Below are positions 32,502-41,913 of a DNA stretch of 64,000 bases, one piece after another. Made by a program: the position numbers and the translations under genes. Every line of letters starts with the position of its first letter. The first letter of the stretch is position 1. Under the pieces are notes generated by a model, which was not told the origin of the DNA, searched no databases, and saw only the letters and a program-made list of their open reading frames with translations. The DNA comes from Streptomyces caeruleatus (GTDB lineage Bacteria; Actinomycetota; Actinomycetes; Streptomycetales; Streptomycetaceae): contig NZ_KQ948933.1 in assembly GCF_001514235.1 (NCBI RefSeq), forward strand, positions 355,003 to 419,002, written 5' to 3'.

Positions 32502-33425
32502 CTACAGAGCCGGCGCTGTCCGCTCGCCGAATGCCTCCATCTGGTCGGTGAGTTCAGCGCGGCTCCTGGCGCGGAAGCGCAGCTGGATCTGGTGCACGCC
32601 CATGGCCCGGTAGGCGCGGAGCGACTCGGCCAGTTCCTCGGGGCCGCCCGACAGGGTCCGGCGCCCTACGTCCCAGTCGGGCTTGCCCACGTACAGAGGC
32701 TCGGCTATGGCGCCCACGGTGAACGGGCCCTCGATGCCGGACTCCTCCCGCAGTCGCCGTATCCGGGCGATCTGCGCGGGCAGCCGGTCCCGTGGGTCGC
32801 CCTGGGGCAGCCACCCGTCCCCCTTGAGCGCGGCCCTGCGCACGGCGGCCGGGGAGGATCCGCCGACCCAGAGGGGGACGTGTTCCTGGGCGGGGCGCGG
32901 GAGCTGGCCGAGGCCCTCGAAGTCGTAGAGCTTGCCGTGGTGTTCGGGGAACTCGTCGGGGCCGAGGGCGGCGCGCAGGGCGTCGATGGACTCGTCCAGT
33001 ACGGGTCCGCGGCGGTCGAAGTCGACGCCCAGGGCCTCGAACTCCTCCGGCACGTGTCCGGCGCCGACGCCGAGGATCAGGCGGCCGCCGCTGAGGTGGT
33101 CGAGGGTGGCGTACTGCTTGGCCGTGAGGAGAGGGTGGCGCAGGCCCACGACGGCGACGTGGCTGAGCAGCCGGACGCGTTCGGTCGCGGCCGCGAGGTA
33201 GGCGAGGGTGGCGACCGGGTCGTACCAGACCGTGCTCATCGCGGGTGCGAGCCGGCGCGGGATGGCGACGTGGTCGCAGCTCGCGATGTACGCGAAGCCC
33301 GCGCGGTCGGCGGCGCGGGCGACGGCGAGCAGGTCGTCGGGGCCGGCGGCGGCTTCCCAGGGTTCGGCGTAGAGCGTGCTCTGGGACTGGACGGGAAGCT
33401 GGATGCCGTACGACAGGGCTGGCAT
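32502..33425 (-). CDS. LLM-class oxidoreductase
   Basis: The 307-residue protein starts at ATG 33425, with GAAGGGGGCACC upstream. Luciferase-family features: SYGIQLPVQSQS, GFAYIASCDHVAIPR, LSHVAVVGLRHPLLTAKQYA and RLILGVGAGHVPEEFEALG. It is a TIM-barrel oxidoreductase using FMN or F420 on an unknown substrate. An operator of the TGACG family (33488-33504) lies 62 bases upstream, linking it to the other catabolic genes of the window. Confidence 0.88.
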   Translation of the reverse strand: MPALSYGIQLPVQSQSTLYAEPWEAAAGPDDLLAVARAADRAGFAYIASCDHVAIPRRLAPAMSTVWYDPVATLAYLAAATERVRLLSHVAVVGLRHPLLTAKQYATLDHLSGGRLILGVGAGHVPEEFEALGVDFDRRGPVLDESIDALRAALGPDEFPEHHGKLYDFEGLGQLPRPAQEHVPLWVGGSSPAAVRRAALKGDGWLPQGDPRDRLPAQIARIRRLREESGIEGPFTVGAIAEPLYVGKPDWDVGRRTLSGGPEELAESLRAYRAMGVHQIQLRFRARSRAELTDQMEAFGERTAPAL

Positions 33426-33487
33426 GGTGCCCCCTTCGTTGGCGGTCGAGGTCCGGCAGGTGGACTGACGCGGACTACATAGTCTTA

Positions 33488-33504
33488 GCTGACGGGTCGT
33501 CAGG
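33488..33504. promoter_or_regulatory. operator palindrome between LLM and glycosyltransferase genes
   Basis: GCTGACGGGTCGTCAGG keeps TGACG-N3-CGTCA exactly. It sits in the 155-base divergent gap and most likely serves the LLM gene. Confidence 0.75.
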
Positions 33505-33580
33505 CAACCCAAGCGTCGCCATTGACATCTACTGAAGTGACCCTCAAGCGGATCATCGCGCTTACAGGGTGGAAACAGGG

Positions 33581-36484
33581 ATGAATGGGGTGAAGGTGGA
33601 CGCGGATCAGCGGCCCTCCATATCCGACGTCGCCGTGCCCGACGTCGCCATGTCCGTCGTCGTGATCGTCTACAACGACGCGGCCAGGCTGCCCACCGCC
33701 GTGCGCTCGGTGCTGGAGCAGACCCTGCGGGGCGTCGAGGTCGTGATCGTCGACGACCACAGCACGGACGGCTCGTACGAGGTGGCGCGCCGCCTCGCCG
33801 CCGAGCACCCCGACCGGGTGCGGGCGTACCGCCTCCCCGAGAACAGCGGCGGCTGCGGCGCGCCCCGCAACCACGGCATCCTGAAGGCCCGCGGCGACTA
33901 CGTCCTCTTCCTCGACAGCGACGACGTCCTGGAGCGCAACGCCTGCCGCAACTTCCTGGAGGCGGCCGAGACCACCGGCGCCGACCTGGTCTCCGGCATG
34001 TGCGTGCGCGTCCACGTCGACTCGCGCCACCGCAAGGAGGTCAAGTGGTACCCGTGGCTGTACGCCCGCACCCGCACCCTCGACTCGATCGCCGAGCTGC
34101 CTGACCTGCTGGTCTTCGACACCCTGTCGACCAACAAGTGCTACCGGCGGCAGTTCCTGGTCGACAGCGGCCTGGACTTCCCCGTCGGCATCCACTACGA
34201 GGACCTGCTGTTCTCCGCGCAGGCCTACACCGCGGCCCGCCGCATCACGCTCATACCGAACCGGGTCTACGACTGGAACGTGGCCGAGAAGGCCGGCGCC
34301 AAGTCGATCAGCAACCGGCGGGCCGAGATCGCCAACTTCGCGCACCGCATGGAGATGCACCGCCGGGTCGACCGGCTGCTCGCCGACCAGGGCCTGACCG
34401 AGCTGAAGTTCCGCAAGGACGTCAAGTTCCTCAAGCACGACCTGGTGCTGCACCTGCGCGACCTGCCGTCGCGGGACGCCTCCTACCGGCAGGAGTTCGC
34501 CGCCCTCGCCCTCCCCTACCTGGCGTCGATCGACCCGGCCGCGTACGACGAGGTCGAACCGATCCACGCGGTCTGCGCCTATCTGCTGCGGACGAGCGAC
34601 TGGGGCAACCTGCTGCCCGCCGTGGACACGCTCACCAACCGCGACAAGGTCTCCGCGCCGCTCGCCGAGCGCGACGGCCGGGTCTACTGGTGCGCCGAGC
34701 ACATCGACGAGGACCCTCTCGCCCGCCGGATCCTGGACGTCACCGAGCTCGGCTATCACTCCCGGCCGGTCGGGAAGCTGTTCCTGCGCAACGAGCTGAC
34801 CGAGTACCGGCAGGCGGAGGGAGGCGGCGGTGTCGTCCGGCTCGCGGGCCGGGTCACCAACCCGCTCGGCGTCATCCCGCCCGCCGCCCGGCTGACCGCC
34901 CAGCTGGAGTTCTACGCCCGCCGGCAGGGCGTGCGCTTCCAGACCTTCCGCTTCCCGGTGCCGACGCTGCGGCACGAGGGGTCGTACGTGTCCTGGGAGG
35001 CCGCGGCGGACCTGTCGAAGGGGCTGCGCCCGCTCGGTGTCGTGGACGCCGTCTGGGACGTACGCCTCCACCTCGACGTCGACTCAGAGCGCACGACGAC
35101 CCGGCTCACCGCCGCCGGCCCCAGCCTGGCGACCGGCCAGGTGCCCGTGCGCCCCCGCCTCACCCGGCTGATCGCCGACCGGATCGAGCCCCAGGTCTCC
35201 GCGCGCGGCCACCTCGCCTTCCGCCTCGTCCCCGACAAGAAGGCCAACGTCCTCGTCACCCGCGGCCTGCAGGGCACCCCGGGCCGCCTCGCCAAGGCCG
35301 GCTACCGCAAGGCGAAGACCCTGCGCAAGAAGGTGACCTCCGGCGACACCAAGCTCCGCCTCTACCACGACGTCTTCCTGCGGATGCCGGTGCACAGGCG
35401 CCTGGTCGTCTTCGAGAGCCATCTGGGCCGGCAGTACAGCGACAGCCCCCGGGCGATCTACGAGGAGATGCGCCGGCAGGGGATCGACTTCGAGGCCGTG
35501 TGGTCGTACACGGGCAAGCCGCAGGGCTTCCCCTCCGACGCCACGCTGGTGCGCCGCTGGTCACTGCCGTACCTCAGGGCGCTGGCCCGCGCCGAGTTCT
35601 GGATCGACAACCAGAGCTACCCGCTGAAGCTGACCAAGCGGCCCGGGACGACGTACATCCAGACCTGGCACGGCTCCGCGCTCAAGCGGATGGGCTTCGA
35701 CGAACCCGGCTGGAAGCTCAAATCCCGCGCCGAGCAGGCGGAGCAGCAGCGCTCCCTGGACCGCTTCGACCACTTCCTCATCCGCTCCGAGCACGATGTG
35801 CGCACCCTCGCCAAGGCCTTCCGGCTGCGGGAGAAGACGCTGCTGCGGGTGGGCTACCCGCGCAACGACGCGCTGGCGCAGGCCCGGGAGTCGGCCGAAC
35901 GCCCGCTGTTGGCCGCCGAGTTGGGGATCCCTGCCGACAAGAAGGTGCTGCTGTACGCGCCCACCTTCCGGCAGCAGGGCGGGCGCCGTTTCGCGCTGCC
36001 CTTCGACGTGGAGCGGTTCGCGGAGGAGTTCGGCGACGAGTACGTCCTGCTCGTCCGCGCGCACTACCTCAACCACGTCGTGCTCCCGCCGTCCGTACGG
36101 GGCCGCGTCATCGACGTGTCGGACCACCACGACGTGACGCCTCTCCTCGCGCTGGCCGACGCGCTGATGACGGACTACTCGTCGGTGATGTTCGACTACG
36201 CGCTGCTGGACCGCCCGATGCTCTTCTTCCCGTACGACTACGAGGAGTACGTGCACGAGGGCCGCGGCACCTATTTCGACCTGCTGGAACGGGCCCCGGG
36301 TCCGGTCGTCCGCACGGAGGAGGAGCTGCGTTCCCTGCTGGCCGCCTCGTCGCTGGAGGAGCAGACGCTGAAGTACGCGGCGGCTCGGGAGCGGTTCGTG
36401 GCCGACTTCGGCGAGCACGACAAGGGCACCGCCGCGCGGCGCGTCGTCGAGGAGTTCTTCACCGACTGGAGGAAGGCACAGTGA
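33581..36484 (+). CDS. fused family-2 glycosyltransferase and TagF-like polyol-phosphate polymerase
   Basis: A 967-residue protein from ATG 33581 (GTG 33569 is an alternative). Residues about 24-290 are a GT-A domain (SVVVIVYNDAARLPTAVRSV, VVIVDDHSTDGSYEVARR, LFLDSDDVLERN, LVSGMCVRVH). A middle beta-rich part follows (about 440-560). Residues about 610-960 resemble CDP-glycerol glycerophosphotransferases: IQTWHGSALKRMGFDEPGW, RVGYPRNDAL, VLLYAPTFRQ, LLVRAHYLNH and LMTDYSSVMFDYALLDRPML. It should polymerise a wall teichoic acid or related glycan at the inner membrane face. Its stop overlaps the next start (GTGA). Confidence 0.88.
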   Translation: MNGVKVDADQRPSISDVAVPDVAMSVVVIVYNDAARLPTAVRSVLEQTLRGVEVVIVDDHSTDGSYEVARRLAAEHPDRVRAYRLPENSGGCGAPRNHGILKARGDYVLFLDSDDVLERNACRNFLEAAETTGADLVSGMCVRVHVDSRHRKEVKWYPWLYARTRTLDSIAELPDLLVFDTLSTNKCYRRQFLVDSGLDFPVGIHYEDLLFSAQAYTAARRITLIPNRVYDWNVAEKAGAKSISNRRAEIANFAHRMEMHRRVDRLLADQGLTELKFRKDVKFLKHDLVLHLRDLPSRDASYRQEFAALALPYLASIDPAAYDEVEPIHAVCAYLLRTSDWGNLLPAVDTLTNRDKVSAPLAERDGRVYWCAEHIDEDPLARRILDVTELGYHSRPVGKLFLRNELTEYRQAEGGGGVVRLAGRVTNPLGVIPPAARLTAQLEFYARRQGVRFQTFRFPVPTLRHEGSYVSWEAAADLSKGLRPLGVVDAVWDVRLHLDVDSERTTTRLTAAGPSLATGQVPVRPRLTRLIADRIEPQVSARGHLAFRLVPDKKANVLVTRGLQGTPGRLAKAGYRKAKTLRKKVTSGDTKLRLYHDVFLRMPVHRRLVVFESHLGRQYSDSPRAIYEEMRRQGIDFEAVWSYTGKPQGFPSDATLVRRWSLPYLRALARAEFWIDNQSYPLKLTKRPGTTYIQTWHGSALKRMGFDEPGWKLKSRAEQAEQQRSLDRFDHFLIRSEHDVRTLAKAFRLREKTLLRVGYPRNDALAQARESAERPLLAAELGIPADKKVLLYAPTFRQQGGRRFALPFDVERFAEEFGDEYVLLVRAHYLNHVVLPPSVRGRVIDVSDHHDVTPLLALADALMTDYSSVMFDYALLDRPMLFFPYDYEEYVHEGRGTYFDLLERAPGPVVRTEEELRSLLAASSLEEQTLKYAAARERFVADFGEHDKGTAARRVVEEFFTDWRKAQ

Positions 36485-37584
36485 CCGTAGGCACGAGGGA
36501 GCGGGACGTCTTCCTGGTCTCCAACAGCGTGGACGAGATGGGCGGCGTGACCAGCTGGTCCCATCAGATGGCCCGGCTCTTCACCGAGCGCGGCCACCGC
36601 GTCCACGTCATCGGCGTCACGACCCCCGAGGACCCGCACGACCTCGGCGAACTCCCGTACCCCACGACCCGGCTGTACGACGGCCAGCCGCCCGCCCCCG
36701 GCCGGGCGCGGGACGCGAGCATGCGGGCGAAGGCCGCCGTGCTGACGGACCTCTTCCGGGCCGCGCGGCCCGGCGGGGTCGTGATCGTGACCCAGGTGTG
36801 GGCGATGGAGTGGGTGAAGCTCGCCGACACCAGCGGTCTGACGGTCGTCGGGATGAGCCACGAGTCCTTCGAGACCTCGAAGCGGTCCTCGCGCTTCCAG
36901 CGGGTCCTCAGGCACTACCGGGACGTCGACCGCATGCTGGTCCTCACCCGCGAGGACGCCGACCTGTGGATCGGCGCGGGCCTCGACAACGCCTCGTTCC
37001 TGCCGAACGCCGTGCCCTGGCTGCCTCAGGTGCCCTCGCCGCGCACCGAGAAGGCCGTGATCAGCATCGGCCGGCTCAGTGACGAGAAGGGCGTCGACAT
37101 GCTCCTCGACACCTGGGCGGAGGTGGCGCCCCGCCACCCCGGCTGGGTGCTGAAGATCTACGGCTCCGGCGAGGACGAGGAGATCCTCAGGAAGCACTGC
37201 ACCGCCCTGGGCCTCGACGACTCGGTGCGGTGGATGGGCCGCACGAGCGATGTGCCGGGCGCGCTGCGGAGCGGCTCGGTGTTCGCGCTGTCCTCCCGGG
37301 GCGAGGGCTTCCCGCTCGCCCTCATGGAGGCCATGGCCATGGGCGTCCCCTGCGCCGCCTTCGACTGTGCCCCCGGCGTCCACGAGATCATCCAGGACGG
37401 CGAGGACGGCCTCCTCGCCCGGCCCGGCAACACCGGCGAACTCGCCCGCAGGCTCGACCTGTTGATGTCCGACGCGGCGCTGCGGGACCGGATGGGCGAC
37501 GCGGCGCGGGAGAACATCCGCAGGTACGGGGCGGACGAGATCGCGGGGCGGTGGGAAGCGCTGTTCAGCTTCCTGGAGAGGTAG
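36481..37584 (+). CDS. family-4 glycosyltransferase
   Basis: The 367-residue protein starts at GTG 36481, overlapping the TagF-like gene. GT-B features are NSVDEMGGVTSWSHQMARLF near the N-terminus, HESFETSKRSSRF, ISIGRLSDEKGVDMLLDTW, then the donor site FALSSRGEGFPLALMEAMAM with E-x7-E and CAAFDCAPGVHEII. It transfers a sugar from a nucleotide donor, presumably decorating or priming the polymer of the upstream enzyme. Its last 20 bases overlap the 3' end of galE on the other strand. Confidence 0.9.
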   Translation: MTVGTRERDVFLVSNSVDEMGGVTSWSHQMARLFTERGHRVHVIGVTTPEDPHDLGELPYPTTRLYDGQPPAPGRARDASMRAKAAVLTDLFRAARPGGVVIVTQVWAMEWVKLADTSGLTVVGMSHESFETSKRSSRFQRVLRHYRDVDRMLVLTREDADLWIGAGLDNASFLPNAVPWLPQVPSPRTEKAVISIGRLSDEKGVDMLLDTWAEVAPRHPGWVLKIYGSGEDEEILRKHCTALGLDDSVRWMGRTSDVPGALRSGSVFALSSRGEGFPLALMEAMAMGVPCAAFDCAPGVHEIIQDGEDGLLARPGNTGELARRLDLLMSDAALRDRMGDAARENIRRYGADEIAGRWEALFSFLER

Positions 37585-38569
37585 GGGCAGGGGCAGCGGC
37601 AGGGACCGCAGCGGCGGCGGTCCAGCCCGCCCATGCCGACGCGATCATGTCCGCGACGCCGTACCGGGCCTTCCAGCCCAGCTCGGTGGCGGCGCGGTCC
37701 GCGGCGGCGACGACGCGGGCCGGGTCGCCGGGGCGGCGGTCGGTGACCACCGGGGCGGTGTCGTGGCCGGTGACCTCGTTGATGTGGTCGATCAGCTCGC
37801 GCACCGAGACCCCTTCCCCGCGCCCGATGTTGAGGGTGAGGTCCGTGCCCGGTGCCTCGCGCAGCCGCCGTGCGGTCGCCACATGCGCCTCCGCCAGGTC
37901 GACGACGTGGATGTAGTCGCGGACGCACGTCCCGTCGGGGGTCGGGTAGTCGGCGCCGAAGATCCGGGGCGCGGCGCCTTCGGTGAGCTTCTCGAAGACC
38001 ATGGGGACGACGTTGAATACGCCGGTGTCGGCGAGTTCGGGGCCGGCCGCGCCTGCCACGTTGAAGTACCGCAGGGAGGCCGTGGACAGGCCCGCCGCCC
38101 GGCCCGTGGCCCGTACCAGCCACTCGCCCGCGAGCTTGGTCTCGCCGTACGGGCTCATCGGTGCGCAGGGCGTCTCCTCGGTGACGAGGTGCACGTCCGG
38201 CATGCCGTAGACGGCGGCCGAGGACGAGAAGACGAAGGAGGAGACCCCGGTTCCGGTGACGGCGGCCAGCAGCGTACGCAGACCCTCGACGTTCTCCCGG
38301 TAGTAGTGCAGCGGCAGTTCGACGGACTCGCCGACCTGCTTCTTGGCGGCGAGGTGGACGACGCCCTCGACGCCGTGTTCCCGGATCACCCGTGTCAGTC
38401 GCGGCTCGTCGAGGGTGGACCCCACCTCCAACGGCACGTCCTCGGGCACCCGTTCGGCGAACCCGGTGGACAGGTCGTCGTAGACGACCACCCGTTCGCC
38501 CGCGTCGAGCATCGCGCGCACCACATGCGCCCCGATGTAGCCGGCTCCACCGGTGATCAGCCAGGTCAT
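37565..38569 (-). CDS. galE: UDP-glucose 4-epimerase
   Basis: A 334-residue protein from ATG 38569. Extended-SDR features: ITGGAGYIGAHVVRAML (GxxGxxG), VYDDLSTG, HLAAKKQVGESVELP, FSSSAAVYG, YGETKLAGEWL (YxxxK), RYFNVAGA and CVRDYIHVVDLAEAH. It interconverts UDP-glucose and UDP-galactose, supplying a sugar donor for the glycosyltransferases on each side. Its end overlaps the convergent GT4 gene by 20 bases; the next minus gene upstream is the GT2 at 38595. Confidence 0.93.
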   Translation of the reverse strand: MTWLITGGAGYIGAHVVRAMLDAGERVVVYDDLSTGFAERVPEDVPLEVGSTLDEPRLTRVIREHGVEGVVHLAAKKQVGESVELPLHYYRENVEGLRTLLAAVTGTGVSSFVFSSSAAVYGMPDVHLVTEETPCAPMSPYGETKLAGEWLVRATGRAAGLSTASLRYFNVAGAAGPELADTGVFNVVPMVFEKLTEGAAPRIFGADYPTPDGTCVRDYIHVVDLAEAHVATARRLREAPGTDLTLNIGRGEGVSVRELIDHINEVTGHDTAPVVTDRRPGDPARVVAAADRAATELGWKARYGVADMIASAWAGWTAAAAVPAAAPAPTSPGS

Positions 38570-38594
38570 GTACAGCCTTTCGTGGGATCGGGTA

Positions 38595-40187
38595 TCAGCG
38601 GAAGAAGCGCTTGAGGCGACGCCGTACGACGTCCGTCACGCCGCTCAGGCCGGGCGCGAGCCGCACCGCGAGCGACCCCGAGTGGGTGGCGTACGGCTGC
38701 ACCAGCAGCACGGCGTACCGCAGGCTCGGCAGGGCGCGCCGGCTGAGCAGTCCGGCGCCGGCGAGCGCGTGGGCGGTGGTCTCCCGGTGGGAGCCGTCCT
38801 TGAAGCGCAGCCGGAGCCGGAGGTCCCAGGTGCCGCCGCCCAGGACCGCCAGGTCGACGGGGAACTCGGCCGACCAGGTCTCACGGTCCGGGTCGGCCGC
38901 GAGGAACGCCCGCTGGGAGAACGCCGGCCGACCGGTGTCCCGCTCCACGAACTCCGCCTCCACGCTCTCCGGCCCGGCGGCCGCCATCTGCCCGTACATC
39001 TCGTGCAGGCGCAGCCGGAGCACCGTCCCCCGCGCGCGGGGCCGCAGTTCGGCGTCGACGGCGGCGGGCAGCCGGTGCGCGGGGCGCAGGAGGAGGTGGT
39101 CCAGCTCGGCCTGGGGCAGGTCGGCGGACCAGACCGGGGAACCGTCCTCGGCCTGCGCGTACGGCGGGTTCAGCCGTGCCGGGCGGGCCGCGACCTCCCG
39201 CAGCCGGTCCAGGTCGCGCGGCTCCTCGGCGGCGAGGACCACCCGGGCGACGATGCGGCCGGGCGTGGGGGCCGCCGTGAGGTCGCCCTCGTCGAAGGAG
39301 GCCAGGTACGCGCGCGTGAGGGTCCACCACTCGCGCCGGTAGTCGGCGCCGCGCAGGTGCAGCTCGCGCGCGTACATCCGCAGCGAGTGGTCGAGGAAGC
39401 GGGCGCGCGTCGCCCGCGCCAGCCGCTTCTCGCCGGCGGCCAGCAGGATGTCGTACGACATCCGGTCGGCCTCGATCCGGGCCCGCCAGTTGGCGATGTT
39501 GGCGCGGTCGAGGGAGATGGACAGCCGGGCCGCGGACCGGCGCACGTGCCAGAGGTACACGGGCTCCGGGACCAGCGCGATGCTCGGTCCGGCGGCCAGC
39601 AGGCGGGCGGTGAAGACGAAGTCCTCGTAGGGGAAGCGGCCTTCGGGGAAGCTGATGCGGTGGGCGCGCAGGAAGTCGGCGCGGTAGAGCTTGTTGACGC
39701 TGAGCGTGTCGCGCACCAGACGTACCTGCCGGGCGGGGTGGGCCACCAGCGTGCGCGCGGTGTACAGCTCGTGCTGCCAGGGGGTCTCGCGCCCGGACGG
39801 CAGCTCCTTGCGCAGGCACAGCCCGGCGGCGACCGGCGCGTCGTGCCGCACGGCCGCCTCCAGCAGCGCGTCGACGGCGCCCAGCGGCAGTACGTCGTCG
39901 CTGTCCAGGAACATCACATAGGGCGAGGTCGCCGCGTTCAGCCCGTCGTTGCGCGGGGTGCCGCAGCCGCCGCTGTTGACCGGGCGGCGGATCACCCTCA
40001 GGCGCGGTTCCCCGGCGGCCAGCCCCTCCAGCAGGGCCACGCTGCCGTCCGACGAACAGTCGTCGACCGCGATCACCTCGCGTACGGCCGGCCCCTGCGC
40101 GAGCGCCGAACGCACCGCGTCCGCCACATGGGCGGCGTCGTCGTACCCGATGACGACGACGGTGACCTGCGCGTGCTGGAGAGCCAT
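38595..40187 (-). CDS. family-2 glycosyltransferase
   Basis: A 530-residue protein starting at ATG 40187. GT-A motifs: VTVVVIGYDDAAHVADAVRS, VIAVDDCSSDGSVALLEGL, NSGGCGTPRNDGLNAA, VMFLDSDDVLP (DxD) and FPEGRFPYEDFVFTARLL. The C-terminal 200 residues are beta-rich, as in the middle of the fused enzyme at 33581-36484, so the two look like paralogues; this one lacks the TagF domain. It probably adds a sugar to the same wall polymer. It lies behind galE on the same strand. Confidence 0.88.
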   Translation of the reverse strand: MALQHAQVTVVVIGYDDAAHVADAVRSALAQGPAVREVIAVDDCSSDGSVALLEGLAAGEPRLRVIRRPVNSGGCGTPRNDGLNAATSPYVMFLDSDDVLPLGAVDALLEAAVRHDAPVAAGLCLRKELPSGRETPWQHELYTARTLVAHPARQVRLVRDTLSVNKLYRADFLRAHRISFPEGRFPYEDFVFTARLLAAGPSIALVPEPVYLWHVRRSAARLSISLDRANIANWRARIEADRMSYDILLAAGEKRLARATRARFLDHSLRMYARELHLRGADYRREWWTLTRAYLASFDEGDLTAAPTPGRIVARVVLAAEEPRDLDRLREVAARPARLNPPYAQAEDGSPVWSADLPQAELDHLLLRPAHRLPAAVDAELRPRARGTVLRLRLHEMYGQMAAAGPESVEAEFVERDTGRPAFSQRAFLAADPDRETWSAEFPVDLAVLGGGTWDLRLRLRFKDGSHRETTAHALAGAGLLSRRALPSLRYAVLLVQPYATHSGSLAVRLAPGLSGVTDVVRRRLKRFFR

Positions 40188-40305
40188 GGTTGCCCCGACC
40201 GAAGAGTGATATGTACGGAATGGTCATGTACGAGGTGCTTCGAGCCTCGGTGGGGAAGATGGCGTGTACGCGGTCGGGGTTCCGTTCAAGACTGGATGTT
40301 TACGA

Positions 40306-41544
40306 TCAACGGCCGCCTCCCGGCCCCCACAGCCCGTCCGGCGTCAGCCCCAGCAGCTCGATCGCGTTCCCCCGCACGATCCGTTCCACGACGTCCGGCT
40401 CCAGGTGCCCCATCTGCGCCTCGCCGACCTCGCGGGACTTCGGCCAGGTGGAGTCGGAGTGGGGGTAGTCGGTCTCGTAGAGGACGTTCCCGAGGCCGAT
40501 CGAGTCGAGGTTCCTGAGCCCGAAGGCGTCGTCGAAGAAGCAGCCGTAGACGTGGTCGGCGAAGAGCTCGGACGGCGGGCGGTGCACCTTGTCGGCGACC
40601 CCGCCCCAGCCCCGGTTCTCCTCCCACACCACGTCGGCGCGTTCCAGGATGTACGGGATCCAGCCGATCTGGCCCTCGGCGTACATGACCTTGAGGTTCG
40701 GGAAGCGCTCGAACTTGCCGCTCATCAGCCAGTCGACCATCGAGAAGCAGCAGTTGGCGAAGGTGATGGTGGAGCCGACGGCGGGCGGGGCGTCGGCGGA
40801 GGTGGAGGGCATCCGGCTGCTGGATCCGATGTGCATGGCGACGACCGTGCCGGTCTCGTCGCAGGCGGCGAGGAAGGGGTCCCAGTCGTCGGTGTGGACG
40901 GACGGCAGCCCCAGGTGCGGGGGTATCTCGGAGAAGGCGACGGCCCGCACGCCCCGGGCGGCGTTGCGCCGGACCTCGGCGGCGGCCAGCTCGGCGTCCC
41001 AGAGCGGGATGAGGGTGAGGGGGATGAGCCGCCCTCGGGCGTCCGGCCCGCACCACTCCTCCACCATCCAGTCGTTGTAGGCCTGGACGCACAGCAGGCC
41101 CAGCTCGTGGTCGGCGGCCTCGGTGAAGGTCTGGCCGCAGAAGCGGGGGAAGGTCGGGAAGCAGAGCGCGGACTGGACGTGGTTGACGTCCATGTCGGCG
41201 AGGCGGGCGGGGACGTCGTACGAGCCCGGGCGCATCTGCTCGTAGGTGATGACCTCCAGCTTGATCTCGTCCCTGCTGTAGCCGACGGCCGTGTCGAGGC
41301 GGGTGATCGGCCGGTGCAGGTCCTCGTACACCCACCAGTCGCCGATGGGACCGTCCTCGCCGGGCCGGCCCATGACGGGCTTGAAGCGGCCGCCGAGGAA
41401 GGTCATTTCCTTCAGGGGCGCCCGGACGATGCGCGGTCCGGTGTCGAGGTACTTCTTCGGAAGCCGGTCCTGCCAGACGGTGGGCGGCTCGACCGTGTGG
41501 TCGTCGACGGAGATGATCAGCGGAAACGCGGTCTCGGTGTCCAT
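40306..41544 (-). CDS. amidohydrolase-2 family metal-dependent hydrolase
   Basis: The 412-residue protein starts at ATG 41544; a GTG three codons upstream is also possible. Motifs: IISVDDHTVEPP, HLGLPSVHTDDWDPF, VVAMHIGSSSRMP, HVYGCFFDDAFGLRN and LYETDYPHSDSTWPKS, the pattern of the COG2159/ACMSD-like amidohydrolases, many of which hydrolyse or decarboxylate ring-cleavage products. An operator (41565-41581) lies only 21 bases upstream, again linking it to the TGACG-controlled genes. No obvious ribosome site, so the mRNA may be leaderless. Confidence 0.85.
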   Translation of the reverse strand: MDTETAFPLIISVDDHTVEPPTVWQDRLPKKYLDTGPRIVRAPLKEMTFLGGRFKPVMGRPGEDGPIGDWWVYEDLHRPITRLDTAVGYSRDEIKLEVITYEQMRPGSYDVPARLADMDVNHVQSALCFPTFPRFCGQTFTEAADHELGLLCVQAYNDWMVEEWCGPDARGRLIPLTLIPLWDAELAAAEVRRNAARGVRAVAFSEIPPHLGLPSVHTDDWDPFLAACDETGTVVAMHIGSSSRMPSTSADAPPAVGSTITFANCCFSMVDWLMSGKFERFPNLKVMYAEGQIGWIPYILERADVVWEENRGWGGVADKVHRPPSELFADHVYGCFFDDAFGLRNLDSIGLGNVLYETDYPHSDSTWPKSREVGEAQMGHLEPDVVERIVRGNAIELLGLTPDGLWGPGGGR

Positions 41545-41553
41545 GTCCGCCAC

Positions 41554-41913
41554 GGTAGCGCCGATCTGACGGCCCGTCAGCTACGCGGCGGCGGCCACGC
41601 TGTGCGGAGACCGCGTGAGGACCTTGTGATATCCCGCGCGCCTGCCTGTGATCAGCCCCTCCGCAGCTGACGCATCGAACGGAACAAGGCAGACTGGCGG
41701 GGATGGAAACGGGTCCAGGCCCTGTCGTTTGGATCAGCTCGGCTGTGAGGATCGGTTTCTCTCGGCCGACCCGAGCGGGGTCTGGTGCGTGCAGCTGCAA
41801 GGCGGAGGAGGGCGTCGACGCGGAGCGTCGGCAACCGACGACAACGCGGCAGATGCGCGTGCCAGGGCCCGCGACGCCGTGATGATCCAAACGAGAGGGC
41901 CTAGGGGGGACGG
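41554..41913. other. divergent intergenic region, amidohydrolase to afsR-like gene
   Basis: The 360 bases hold the operator at 41565-41581 on the amidohydrolase side and a purine-rich ribosome site (GGGGGGACGG) directly before the afsR-like start. No other gene or clear hairpin was seen. Confidence 0.6.
41565..41581. promoter_or_regulatory. operator palindrome, amidohydrolase-2 promoter
   Basis: TCTGACGGCCCGTCAGC, with TGACG-N3-CGTCA intact and one outer mismatch. It lies 21 bases before the amidohydrolase ATG. Confidence 0.78.

Noticed and set aside
34138..37584. 1148-codon frame covering TagF-like and GT4 genes
   Set aside because: Its last 367 residues are the genuine GT4 gene; the earlier part is an out-of-frame shadow of the fused enzyme, so the GTG at 36481 is used.
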